Below, in pieces: positions 1 through 6,947 of a stretch of DNA of 8,168 bases; within the stretch, counting starts at the first letter, position 1; each line of letters starts with the position of its first letter. This DNA is from Capsulimonas sp. (GTDB lineage: Bacteria; Armatimonadota; Armatimonadia; Armatimonadales; Capsulimonadaceae). The notes under the pieces were generated by a model, which saw only the letters and a program-made list of their open reading frames with translations, made no database searches and had not been told where the DNA came from. A program made the position numbers and the translations under genes. Where the stretch lies: assembly GCA_025963815.1 (NCBI GenBank), contig JAOQAA010000143.1, positions 1-8,168 on the forward strand. The letters are read 5' to 3'.

Positions 1-86
1 TCGGCGTTCTTGCGGGTCATCGAGCTCATCTCTTCGAGCGCGCTGCTGGTCTCTTCGAGGCTTGCGGCCTGTTCGCTTGCGCCTTG
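1..86. repeat. Direct repeat copy A, within MCP1 signalling domain
   Basis: Bases 1-77 are identical to 1804-1880. One mismatch follows at 78, and identity then continues to 86 (copy B ends at 1889). The repeat encodes the [10 protein letters not shown]...KNA part of the receptor coiled coil and probably continues past the left edge. Protein-level conservation alone would allow many more synonymous changes than are seen. Confidence 0.9.
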
Positions 87-818
87 GGCGAGCGACTGGC
101 TCGAACTCGACACCTGGCTCGCAGCAGAAGCGACTTGGCTGGAGCCGTCGCTCAGCGACGCCGCCATCCGGTTCAGGGCTTTGGTTACGCCGCGGATAAT
201 CATGAAGCCCAGGACGGCTGCGGCAAGAATGCTGCCACCGACTCCAATGAGAACTCCGGTGAGTCCGCCGCTCACTGCCGCGTTTAGTGCGCCCGATCGC
301 TCCTCGGCGTTCTTGTTGTTGTATTCGACAACATCGTCAATCGCCCCGTTGAATTGAGTGATCGCGGGTTTGCACTCGGAAATATATACGGCCTGCGATT
401 CCGCGTCCTTTCCTGCTTGGTCCAGCTCGATGGCTTTAATTCGTGCCGCGGTGAAGGCGGCGCGGGCGAGCTTCACCTTCTCAAAAAGGGCGCGATCTTC
501 TGGGGCATTGACCGTCGCTTCGTAGCCATCCAGGGCGGCACTCACTTTTGCACTGACCGCTTTGAGCGATTCGTCGACTTTCGCAACGGCAGCCGGGTTA
601 TCTGCGGCGATACGCTCCAGCAGGTTCGCAACGTTTTCGCGTTGGAGAGCGGAGGCCAGCAGAATTTGCCGGAGGCCCGGCAGCGCGTCATCAGTGACGC
701 CCTTCGCGTTGTGCGAAATTGTGCGGAGAGTCGAGTACGTAAACCAGCCAAGGGTCGCGGTGATGATCACAGTGGCGGCGAATCCGAGGGTAATGCGTTT
801 TCCGATTGTGAATGCCAT
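1..818 (-). CDS. Methyl-accepting chemotaxis protein, MCP1 (3' end outside window)
   Basis: Membrane chemoreceptor that would pass ligand signals to the CheW-CheA complex. The visible 272 residues start at an ATG (818-816): a short basic N-terminus (MAFTIGKRIT), a first membrane helix (about 9-28), a mostly helical periplasmic domain of about 155 residues that resembles the four-helix-bundle MCP sensor family, a second membrane helix (about 185-208, ending FMIIRG), then directly the Ser/Ala/Gln-rich stalk and the start of the cytoplasmic signalling coiled coil ([18 protein letters not shown]). The CheA/CheW-contacting tip lies beyond the left edge. No HAMP domain of normal length fits between the second membrane helix and the stalk. 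It is a paralogue of the neighbouring MCP2, similar at the N-terminus and in the signalling part but weakly so in the sensor domain. Its ribosome binding site is poor (AAGAAAG). Ligand unknown. Confidence 0.93.
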   Translation of the reverse strand, partial: MAFTIGKRITLGFAATVIITATLGWFTYSTLRTISHNAKGVTDDALPGLRQILLASALQRENVANLLERIAADNPAAVAKVDESLKAVSAKVSAALDGYEATVNAPEDRALFEKVKLARAAFTAARIKAIELDQAGKDAESQAVYISECKPAITQFNGAIDDVVEYNNKNAEERSGALNAAVSGGLTGVLIGVGGSILAAAVLGFMIIRGVTKALNRMAASLSDGSSQVASAASQVSSSSQSLAQGASEQAASLEETSSALEEMSSMTRKNA

Positions 819-891
819 GGTCAAGACTTTCTTAAAGAAGTGGTGGTAGGTGCCTGTAAGAGCGGCGGACGCAACGTAGCGAAACTCGCCG

Positions 892-913
892 TCGTGGGTC
901 TTTGGGCCCACGA
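892..913. other. Hairpin in the MCP2-MCP1 gap
   Basis: A perfect 7-base inverted repeat (TCGTGGG / CCCACGA) has an 8-base loop. It sits between the MCP2 stop and the MCP1 start, about 75 bases upstream of the MCP1 ATG. No T-run follows on either strand, so it is not an obvious terminator. It could be an mRNA leader structure, an operator, or chance. Confidence 0.35.
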
Positions 914-951
914 TGTGGATATCGTTAGTGACTCGATGTGATCAGGATGAA

Positions 952-984
952 GGCGTCGGCCGGCGTTTCCGGCCAGCCGACGCC
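952..984 (-). terminator. Possible terminator after MCP2
   Basis: A strong GC-rich inverted repeat lies 17 bases after the MCP2 stop codon. The outer arms GGCGTCGGC / GCCGACGCC pair over 9 bases, with a further short CGG/CCG pairing around a CGTTT loop and a four-base bulge. On the minus strand it is followed by TTCATCCT, only a weak T-rich tail. It could end or attenuate the cheA-cheW-MCP2 transcript before MCP1. Confidence 0.5.
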
Positions 985-1001
985 ACTAGACAGTCAGTCG
1001 A

Positions 1002-2642
1002 TCAGGCGGCTTCGCGGTTGAAGTCGCTGAAGTCCGCGTTATCGGCCGTCGGGCCGTCGAGCGGGATGAGGGAGTTCGGCGACGGCTTCTTCGCCGGGTG
1101 CGACGCCGTCGGCTTCGCCGGGGCGACACGTGCCGTGAAGGCCGACGTCTTCTTGGCGATGGGAGCCGGAACTTCCTTCTCGACCACGACCATTGCCTTG
1201 AGCAGCTTGACCGTGTCGCTGATCTGCGTGGCTTGGAGCGCGAGCTCCTTGCTGGCGCCGGCGCACTCCTCGCTCGCACTGGCCGATTCTTCGGCAGCGG
1301 CGGCATTGGACTGCGTGACCTTGTCCATCTGCGTCACGGCGGTGTTCACCTGGCCGATGCCCTGGCTTTGTTCCTGGCTGGCGGCGGCGATCTCGCTGAT
1401 CAGCGCGTTCACCTTGCCCGAAGCGCCGGTGATCTCTTCGAGCACCTTGCCGACCTCGGTCGCAATCAGCACGCCGTTGCGGCTGTTCTGCACCGACTCT
1501 TCGATCATCGCCGAGGTGTTCTTGGCCGCTTCGGCCGAACGCATCGCGAGGTTGCGAACTTCTTCGGCGACGACCGCGAAGCCCTTGCCGGCTTCGCCCG
1601 CACGGGCGGCTTCCACCGCGGCGTTCAGGGCGAGCAGGTTCGTCTGGAAGGCGATCTCGTCGATCACCTTCACGATCTTGGCTGTCTCGGTGGCGCTCTT
1701 CTGGATGTCGTTGATCGCCGCGCTCATCTTGCCCATCGCGGCATTGCCCTTGTCGGCAGCCGCCTTCGCCTCGGCGGACAGGCCGCTGGCCTGCTGGGCG
1801 CTCTCGGCGTTCTTGCGGGTCATCGAGCTCATCTCTTCGAGCGCGCTGCTGGTCTCTTCGAGGCTTGCGGCCTGTTCGCTCGCGCCTTGCGCCAGTGACT
1901 GGCTCGAAGCGGCAACCTGGCTGGCCGCAGACGCGACCTGAGTCGAAGACGCGGCCACCTGCTCGGAGCCTTCGGCGAGCGTCTTGGCCATTTCGATGAG
2001 GGCGCGGTTGATGCCGCGGACGATATAGAAGCCCGTCAGCCCCGACGCAAACGCTGCCGTGGCGACGCCGATGAGGATCCCGATCACTCCCGAGTGCAGA
2101 CCGCTATCGAGCGCGGCGCTGCTGGTGGTCGCATCGTCGGAGTTGTCGTCGACGATCGTGGTGATGGCACGATCCAACGCACGGATAGCGCTGCGGCCTT
2201 CGCTGTCAAACAGTGCGAACGCTTCATCGTCCTTGTTCGCGTGATCGAACTCGAGGATTCGCTCAGTCGTCTTGGCGAAGGCGGCGCGGGCGGAGGTGAA
2301 ATCGTCAAATCGCTTGTGATCCTCGGGCGTCTGCATCGTGGCCTCGAACTCGGCGGCCAATTTGTCGATCCGCGTGGTGCACTCCTGCATGTGCGCGTCG
2401 AGTTCCTTGATCTTGGCCGGGTCCTTCGAGACCAGCTGGTCCAGCAGGTTTGCCACGTTCAGGCGAGATTCGGACGAGATCTGGAGGATAGTCCTGATGC
2501 CCGGGAGCGAATCTCCCGTCACCTTCTCGACGTTGGTGCGGATGCCGGTGAGCTTGAAATATGTGAAAGTGCCCAGCGACGCGGTGATCAACACAGTGGC
2601 GGCAAAGCCGATCGTGATACGTTTTCCAATGGTCATGCTCAT
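1002..2642 (-). CDS. Methyl-accepting chemotaxis protein, MCP2
   Basis: Complete 546-residue chemoreceptor. Order: membrane helix 1 (about 9-28), helical periplasmic sensor of the four-helix-bundle MCP type (about 30-183), membrane helix 2 (about 185-208), a very short link, an Ala/Ser/Gln-rich stalk (about 224-255), then the signalling coiled coil with the highly conserved hairpin tip (about 329-366, [20 protein letters not shown] then [13 protein letters not shown]), the CheW/CheA contact site. Glu/Gln pairs such as EET (262-264) and EES (451-453) are candidate methylation sites for CheR/CheB. As I recall the family, spacing from EET to the tip and back matches Escherichia coli Tsr without gaps, which points to the 36-heptad class. 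There is no recognisable HAMP domain. A Pro/Ala/Lys-rich tail of about 60 residues (485-546) ends in [12 protein letters not shown]. It lies 73 bases after cheW, so it is probably in the same operon. Ligand unknown. Confidence 0.97.
   Translation of the reverse strand: MSMTIGKRITIGFAATVLITASLGTFTYFKLTGIRTNVEKVTGDSLPGIRTILQISSESRLNVANLLDQLVSKDPAKIKELDAHMQECTTRIDKLAAEFEATMQTPEDHKRFDDFTSARAAFAKTTERILEFDHANKDDEAFALFDSEGRSAIRALDRAITTIVDDNSDDATTSSAALDSGLHSGVIGILIGVATAAFASGLTGFYIVRGINRALIEMAKTLAEGSEQVAASSTQVASAASQVAASSQSLAQGASEQAASLEETSSALEEMSSMTRKNAESAQQASGLSAEAKAAADKGNAAMGKMSAAINDIQKSATETAKIVKVIDEIAFQTNLLALNAAVEAARAGEAGKGFAVVAEEVRNLAMRSAEAAKNTSAMIEESVQNSRNGVLIATEVGKVLEEITGASGKVNALISEIAAASQEQSQGIGQVNTAVTQMDKVTQSNAAAAEESASASEECAGASKELALQATQISDTVKLLKAMVVVEKEVPAPIAKKTSAFTARVAPAKPTASHPAKKPSPNSLIPLDGPTADNADFSDFNREAA
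1804..1889. repeat. Direct repeat copy B, within MCP2 signalling domain
   Basis: Partner of the copy at the left edge of the window: 86 bases with one mismatch (position 1881 against 78), including 77 bases of perfect identity. Just after the repeat (1890 onward) the two genes diverge again at the nucleotide level while the protein remains similar. Confidence 0.9.
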
Positions 2643-2652
2643 GGCGGATACG

Positions 2653-2657
2653 CTCCT
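2653..2657 (-). promoter_or_regulatory. Ribosome binding site of MCP2
   Basis: AGGAG on the minus strand lies 10 bases before the ATG at 2642-2640. It favours that start over the second in-frame ATG two codons later (MSM), which would be 16 bases away. Confidence 0.65.
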
Positions 2658-2715
2658 GGCGAGGTCAGAGGGGTAAGAAGGTTTTTGTGTTAAAGGGAGT
2701 TTCGGGCACCACAGC

Positions 2716-3234
2716 TCAGGCCGCGGCTTTGGTGATGGCGTCGATCTGGATGGCGTCTTCGCTCGAGAGGACCTTGTCGATGTCGAGCAGGATCTTCACG
2801 CTCGAGCCGATCTTGCCCATGCCGAGGTTGAAGTCGGTGTTGACCGAGTCGCCGAAGGTCGGCGGCTCTTCGATCGCGTCGGTCGCGATGTTGAGAACTT
2901 CAGACACCTTGTCGACGATGATTCCCGTGTTGAGCTTTCGGCCCGCGCGGTTGATCTCGACAACGATGATGCAGGTCTGCTCGGTCTGTGCGGTGCTCGG
3001 CATGCCGAACTTCGCGCGGAGGTCGACCACCGCGATCACTTGACCGCGGAGGTTGATGACGCCGCGGACGTGCTGCGGCATACGCGGCACGGCGGTGATC
3101 TCCATGACGCCGAAGATCTCACGGACCTTCAGGATTTCGAGGCCGTACTCTTCACGACCGATCGCGAAGGTCAGGTACTTCCCGCCTTTGGCGCCCGTCA
3201 ATTTCACTACCGAATTCACTGTCTGGGTGCTCAA
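2716..3234 (-). CDS. cheW: Chemotaxis coupling protein CheW
   Basis: Cytoplasmic adaptor that links receptor tips to the kinase CheA in the chemosensory array. The 172-residue product is one CheW domain, slightly longer than typical. Hallmarks are [19 protein letters not shown] (about 19-37), the receptor/CheA-binding segment [18 protein letters not shown] (about 56-73), including the conserved Arg of NLRGQ, and the C-terminal [14 protein letters not shown]. The start is a TTG at 3234-3232, chosen because AAGGAG sits 7 bases upstream and the family's conserved region begins shortly after; no ATG gives this N-terminus. The frame stays open further upstream, but that part overlaps the 3' end of cheA and reads as Arg-rich out-of-frame sequence. 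It lies 59 bases after cheA and is presumably co-transcribed with it. Confidence 0.96.
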   Translation of the reverse strand: MSTQTVNSVVKLTGAKGGKYLTFAIGREEYGLEILKVREIFGVMEITAVPRMPQHVRGVINLRGQVIAVVDLRAKFGMPSTAQTEQTCIIVVEINRAGRKLNTGIIVDKVSEVLNIATDAIEEPPTFGDSVNTDFNLGMGKIGSSVKILLDIDKVLSSEDAIQIDAITKAAA

Positions 3235-3241
3235 GATCCAA

Positions 3242-3247
3242 CTCCTT
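3242..3247 (-). promoter_or_regulatory. Ribosome binding site fixing the cheW TTG start
   Basis: AAGGAG on the minus strand, 7 bases before TTG (3234-3232), is a near-ideal Shine-Dalgarno sequence at a normal distance and is the main reason for choosing the non-ATG start. Confidence 0.75.
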
Positions 3248-3293
3248 AGAAATAGATGATTGAAAGTGTTTGTTGCTGGCTGGCGGTGACGCG

Positions 3294-5480
3294 TTACTCG
3301 GCGAGATCGATCACGCCGGGCACGTCGAGGATGAGACTCACGCTGCCGTCGCCCAGGATCGCGCCGCCGGAGACGCCGCGGATGGCGCCGATCGTGTCGC
3401 CGAGCGACTTGATCACGACCTGTTGCTGGCCGAGCAGTTCGTCGACGAGCAAGCAGCAATGCCGCTGATTGTCGTGAACGATGACGACCAATGCTTCGGT
3501 CGGGTTCTCGGTGCGCGGGGCGACGTTGAAGAGTCGATGGAGTCGCGTCAGCGGCATCAGACGGCCGCGGATCAGGCACATCTCGCCCTTGCCCTGGACG
3601 GTCGAAAGCTGCTCTGCCGTCGGCCGAATGCTCCGCTCGATGCTGGTGATCGGAATGATGTATCGCTCTGCACCGACACGGACGACCATGCCGTCGATGA
3701 CGGCAAGCGTCAGTGGCAGGTGGATCGAGAGGACGGTGCCCTTGCCGGCGGCTGACTCGATGTCGATCCGGCCGCGTAGAGCCTCGACGTTCTTGCGCAC
3801 CACATCCATGCCGACGCCGCGGCCGGAGATGTCGGTGATCTTTTCCGCGGTCGACAGGCCGGCCGCGAAGATCAGTTGGAAGATCTGCTGTTCGGTGAGC
3901 TGGTCGCTCGCCGAGACGATGCCTGCGTCGATCGCCTTCTTGAGAATGCGTTCGGTGTTCAGGCCGCGGCCGTCGTCGGTAATCTCGATGATGATCCGGC
4001 CCGCCTGATGGCGCGCGCTCAACTGGAGACGCCCGGCGCGCGACTTGCCGGCTTCGAGTCGCTGGTTCGGCGTCTCGATGCCGTGGTCGACGGAGTTGCG
4101 GACCATGTGAACGAGCGGGTCGCCGATCGCCTCGACGACATTGCGGTCCAGTTCGGTGTCGCCGCCGACGACGACGAAATCGACTTCCTTGCCGGCCTTG
4201 CGCGAGATGTCGCGGACGACGCGTGCCATCTTCTGGAAGACGCCCTGCACAGGCACCATCCGCATCGACATCGAGAGGTCTTGAAGTTCGCGGGTGATCT
4301 TCCCGAGGTGCGAGAGGTTCCGCAGGACGCGATGATTGGTTGTCGCGACAGCCGTGACATCCTGGCTGACCATCGATTGCGAGATGACCAGTTCGCCCAC
4401 CATGTTGATGAGGCTGTCGAGCCGCTCAGTGGAAACCTTGACGGTGCCATCGCCTTGTGACGCATCGTTCGGGCGAGGTTCGGCTGTAGTGGTGGCCGCT
4501 CGCTCCACTGGCGCTGCTGCGACGTTCGGCGTTGACGGCACGTCAGCGATTTGCGATTCGGGGCAGGTCACCGACGCGCTCGCGACGTTCGAAACACTTG
4601 GAAGCGGCGCGGTCAAATTTGCCGCCGCGTGAAGCTTCGCGATCAGGGCCGGGAGGCGCGGTTCTTGTTCGGAGGGTTCGTTCTTTCTGAGGGCGTGCTC
4701 GAGCAGTCCGAGCAGCGATTTCAGCAGATCGATCGATTCGAGCACAACGTCAACGATCGATCCGGTAATCTCGAGTTCCCCCTTGCGGGCAAGGTCGAGA
4801 AGATTCTCTGCTGCATGAGCAAGGGCGCCGATCTGTTTCAGGTTTAAGAATCCGGCGACGCCTTTCACCGTGTGGAAGCTGCGGAAGATCGCGTTCACAG
4901 CGTCCGGATCGCCGGGGTGCTCTTCGAGTTTGAGGAGATTTGCTTCGGCGGCCTCGATGTGGGCGTTTGCTTCGCTGATGAATTCAAGTGCGAGCGGCAC
5001 GTCGTCGGCATTCAGTGCAGTCTCTGCTTCTATGACGGCTACAGCATGAGATCCGCCAAGGATGTCGGGCTTGTCGGTCTTGCAAGCGGCGGTGACCGCG
5101 GCAGGCAGGGGACTCGCGAGCTCTTGGGCGGCATTCGTTTGCGGTTCGATGCCCGTGCCGCGAAGGAGGTTTTGGAGTTCGAGAACAGTCGACGAGAGCG
5201 ACCGCACCGCCGCCTCCGCGTCCTCGACTTCGCGGAGAATGATCTGCTCGACGAGTTTCTCGGCGGCTCTCGACGTGCTCTCTAGCTTGCTTCGAGTACC
5301 GCTGTCGGCAACTACGCCCACCCCGGCGGCGATTTGCTGGAAGCATGTGTGGGCGGTGGCGAGAGCTGTCAGGTCGTCGATGTCTGCGACCATGACAGCG
5401 GAGGAGGCCTGCTCGATGAGTTGGGCCACCGACTCGACCGAGAGGAGACTGTCAAACTGGGGTATTTCGGTGGGTTGCAC
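3294..5480 (-). CDS. cheA: Chemotaxis histidine kinase CheA
   Basis: Cytoplasmic kinase that autophosphorylates under receptor control and passes phosphate to response regulators such as CheY. 728 residues. Residues 1-155 are an extra, mostly helical N-terminal region before the usual domains. The Hpt (P1) domain spans about 162-265, with the phospho-accepting His203 in SFHTVKGVAGFL. An Ala/Pro-rich linker (about 270-345) follows where a CheY-binding P2 domain is often found; none is apparent. The P3 dimerisation helices are about 346-410. The P4 ATPase has its N-box at HMVRNSVDHG (458-467), the G1 motif TDDGRGL (501-507), SGRGVGMD (552-559) and GKGT (579-582). The C-terminal P5 CheW-like domain is about 590-726. 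All key catalytic residues are present. The start is a GTG; a TAA lies in frame two codons upstream, so the protein cannot begin earlier. It is first in the cheA-cheW-MCP2 series. Confidence 0.97.
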   Translation of the reverse strand: MQPTEIPQFDSLLSVESVAQLIEQASSAVMVADIDDLTALATAHTCFQQIAAGVGVVADSGTRSKLESTSRAAEKLVEQIILREVEDAEAAVRSLSSTVLELQNLLRGTGIEPQTNAAQELASPLPAAVTAACKTDKPDILGGSHAVAVIEAETALNADDVPLALEFISEANAHIEAAEANLLKLEEHPGDPDAVNAIFRSFHTVKGVAGFLNLKQIGALAHAAENLLDLARKGELEITGSIVDVVLESIDLLKSLLGLLEHALRKNEPSEQEPRLPALIAKLHAAANLTAPLPSVSNVASASVTCPESQIADVPSTPNVAAAPVERAATTTAEPRPNDASQGDGTVKVSTERLDSLINMVGELVISQSMVSQDVTAVATTNHRVLRNLSHLGKITRELQDLSMSMRMVPVQGVFQKMARVVRDISRKAGKEVDFVVVGGDTELDRNVVEAIGDPLVHMVRNSVDHGIETPNQRLEAGKSRAGRLQLSARHQAGRIIIEITDDGRGLNTERILKKAIDAGIVSASDQLTEQQIFQLIFAAGLSTAEKITDISGRGVGMDVVRKNVEALRGRIDIESAAGKGTVLSIHLPLTLAVIDGMVVRVGAERYIIPITSIERSIRPTAEQLSTVQGKGEMCLIRGRLMPLTRLHRLFNVAPRTENPTEALVVIVHDNQRHCCLLVDELLGQQQVVIKSLGDTIGAIRGVSGGAILGDGSVSLILDVPGVIDLAE

Positions 5481-5689
5481 GATTTACACTTCGGCCGAGA
5501 TCGGGGCCCCCCTGAATAGTCATCGGGGGTTTACCTGTTATTCACGCCGAACGCGCGGAATCTTCGTTTGCTCTCTCTTCGGCCGCTAACGAACTGCAAT
5601 CGGAGTGCATCTTGTTGCTGGTCCTTATCTCTTCATCGGGTATTCCCCGATAACAGAACCAGTAGCTGATTTGTTGCCAGAGGATCCCG
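5481..5689. promoter_or_regulatory. Divergent intergenic region, cheA / PAS kinase
   Basis: These 209 bases lie between the outward-facing starts of cheA (minus) and the PAS-histidine kinase (plus), so promoters for both should be here or overlap it. I could not find a convincing sigma-70, sigma-28 or sigma-54 promoter. The hexamer ATCGGG or its complement CCCGAT occurs five times in or touching the region: 5500-5505, 5522-5527, 5635-5640, 5646-5651 and 5686-5691. The first two are 22 bases apart and the middle two form an inverted repeat. A regulator binding site is possible. The kinase has a plausible ribosome binding site, AGAGG, at 5679-5683. Confidence 0.5.
5635..5651. repeat. Inverted repeat ATCGGG-N5-CCCGAT
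   Basis: Perfect 6-base arms around TATTC, about 40 bases upstream of the kinase ATG. The dyad is the size expected of an operator for a dimeric regulator. It could also form a small RNA hairpin; no T-run follows. Confidence 0.4.
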
Positions 5690-6913
5690 ATGCCAGGTTC
5701 GCGAGCTTCACTCCGATGTATTAACCGCGACCTCGGGCGCGATTGGCCGAACACCGAAAATTCGCACATTGAGGAAAAGTCGAACCAAAAGAGAGTGCGT
5801 CGCCGTGTCGATCGCGTCGGGTGGGTCGAAATCTCGCCCGGGCAAACAGAGCACGTTACGGGCCCATTGAGGGAACTCACTGGATACGCGGCGTCTGATA
5901 TGCGAGGCGTCGAGTGGTTATTTAGTCGAGTCCGGCGTCGGGATGTCGCAACACTTCGCCGGGCGTTCGTCAAGCTGCAACACGAGGGCCGTGCGTGGGA
6001 CGAAGATCTGCGTTTTCGACGCGCAGACGGTCGTTGGATTTGGTTGAACTGTCGTGCGAAGAAGCTGACGTCAAAACATCTGCGCGGACTCATCTCGGTG
6101 AACCTTTCCGATGTGACGCATCGAAAGGCGCGGGAGGAGGCCGTACTAAGGAACAAAACCACTGTCGGCGAGGGCGCGGCCATCGAAGAGTGGCTGGCGA
6201 ACCTTACCCATGAGCTGCGCGCTCCCTTGACGGGAATCCTCGGCTATACCGAGTTGCTGATGACCTGCGACGATGAGTCCATCGCTGATCGCGACCGATG
6301 GATCCGGACGATCGACAGCAGTGGCCGCCGCCTGCTCTCGTTGGTCAATAACGTCCTCAAAATGTCACGGCTTGAGTCGGGTGCAGCGGGCGTCGACGTC
6401 GAAACGTTTAATCCTAACGAAGTGGTTACTGAGTGCGTAGCACAGCTGGCGCCACTGGCACGCCGGAAGGCGTTGAGGATCGACATCGTCAGCGATATGC
6501 CCGCCGACGTGCTGGTCCGAGCAGACGCCTCAAAATTCTACCAGATCATTAACAACCTGATCGGCAACGCGATCAAATTCACCGACACGGGCCGTGTTGT
6601 CGTGAAACTCCAGATTGTTCGAGTCTCGAAGGGTGAAGAGTTGTTTGTCGATGTCACAGACACCGGAGCGGGCATTGAGTCCGCTGATCAGGCGCGGGTG
6701 TTCGATTTATATCAACGCGGCCGCTCGGCATCGTCCAAGCAAATCGAGGGGACGGGTCTCGGGCTCTCCATCTCCAGAAAGCTGGCTCGGTTGATGGGCG
6801 GCGACCTTACCTGCCGTAGCGCGCCCGGCGCAGGCAGTACATTCACGGTCAGGATCCCGATTCAGTGCGCAGATCACGACGCGTTCGAAATCATTTCGGC
6901 ACGGCGCGACTAG
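5690..6913 (+). CDS. Soluble PAS-domain sensor histidine kinase
   Basis: Two-component sensor kinase of 407 residues with no signal peptide or membrane helix, so probably cytoplasmic. A PAS domain of the PAS_3 type covers about 43-148 (GWVEISPG, LTGYAASDM, FRRADGRWIWLNCR, SVNLSDVTHRKAREE). The HisKA dimerisation domain carries the phospho-accepting His174 (ANLTHELRAPLTGILGYTEL). The HATPase_c domain has the N-box at about 284-298 (INNLIGNAIKFT, Asn293), G1 DTGAGI (324-329), G2 GTGLGLSIS (354-362) and GAGSTF (380-385). The ATG is well bounded: AGAGG lies 6 bases upstream and an in-frame TAG lies at 5663. No receiver domain is fused, so it needs a separate partner; the convergent OmpR-type regulator downstream is the closest candidate. 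The signal sensed by the PAS domain is unknown, and I see no clear cofactor-binding residue. Confidence 0.95.
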   Translation: MPGSRASLRCINRDLGRDWPNTENSHIEEKSNQKRVRRRVDRVGWVEISPGQTEHVTGPLRELTGYAASDMRGVEWLFSRVRRRDVATLRRAFVKLQHEGRAWDEDLRFRRADGRWIWLNCRAKKLTSKHLRGLISVNLSDVTHRKAREEAVLRNKTTVGEGAAIEEWLANLTHELRAPLTGILGYTELLMTCDDESIADRDRWIRTIDSSGRRLLSLVNNVLKMSRLESGAAGVDVETFNPNEVVTECVAQLAPLARRKALRIDIVSDMPADVLVRADASKFYQIINNLIGNAIKFTDTGRVVVKLQIVRVSKGEELFVDVTDTGAGIESADQARVFDLYQRGRSASSKQIEGTGLGLSISRKLARLMGGDLTCRSAPGAGSTFTVRIPIQCADHDAFEIISARRD

Positions 6914-6947
6914 CACAAGTAAGCATGGGATCGCGTATTTCGCTGCA

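Noticed and set aside
913..1941. 342-residue open frame on the plus strand opposite MCP2
   Set aside because: It is antisense to a fully supported receptor gene, has Ala/Ser/Leu-biased composition typical of reverse reading of GC-rich coiled-coil genes, and has no recognisable domain. The other plus-strand frames at 1098-1898 and 2094-2693 are rejected for the same reason.
3235..3579. N-terminal extension of the cheW frame upstream of the TTG
   Set aside because: The extra residues are Arg/Pro-rich and overlap the end of cheA in another frame. A strong ribosome binding site lies right before the TTG and the CheW fold begins after it.
3876..4460. 194-residue plus-strand open frame opposite cheA
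   Set aside because: It is antisense to the conserved catalytic part of CheA. Its Asp/Arg/His-rich composition is a reading-frame artefact of GC-rich DNA. The frames at 3270-3755 and 3481-4008 are similar shadows.
5497..5660. Sigma-28 (flagellar-type) promoter for cheA or the kinase
   Set aside because: CCGATAA and CCGATGA sequences resemble the -10 element, but no TAAA-like -35 element lies at the required distance on either strand.
5542..6183. 213-residue minus-strand open frame opposite the PAS kinase
   Set aside because: It overlaps the PAS domain of a well supported kinase in antisense and shows no domain. It would also occupy the divergent promoter region.
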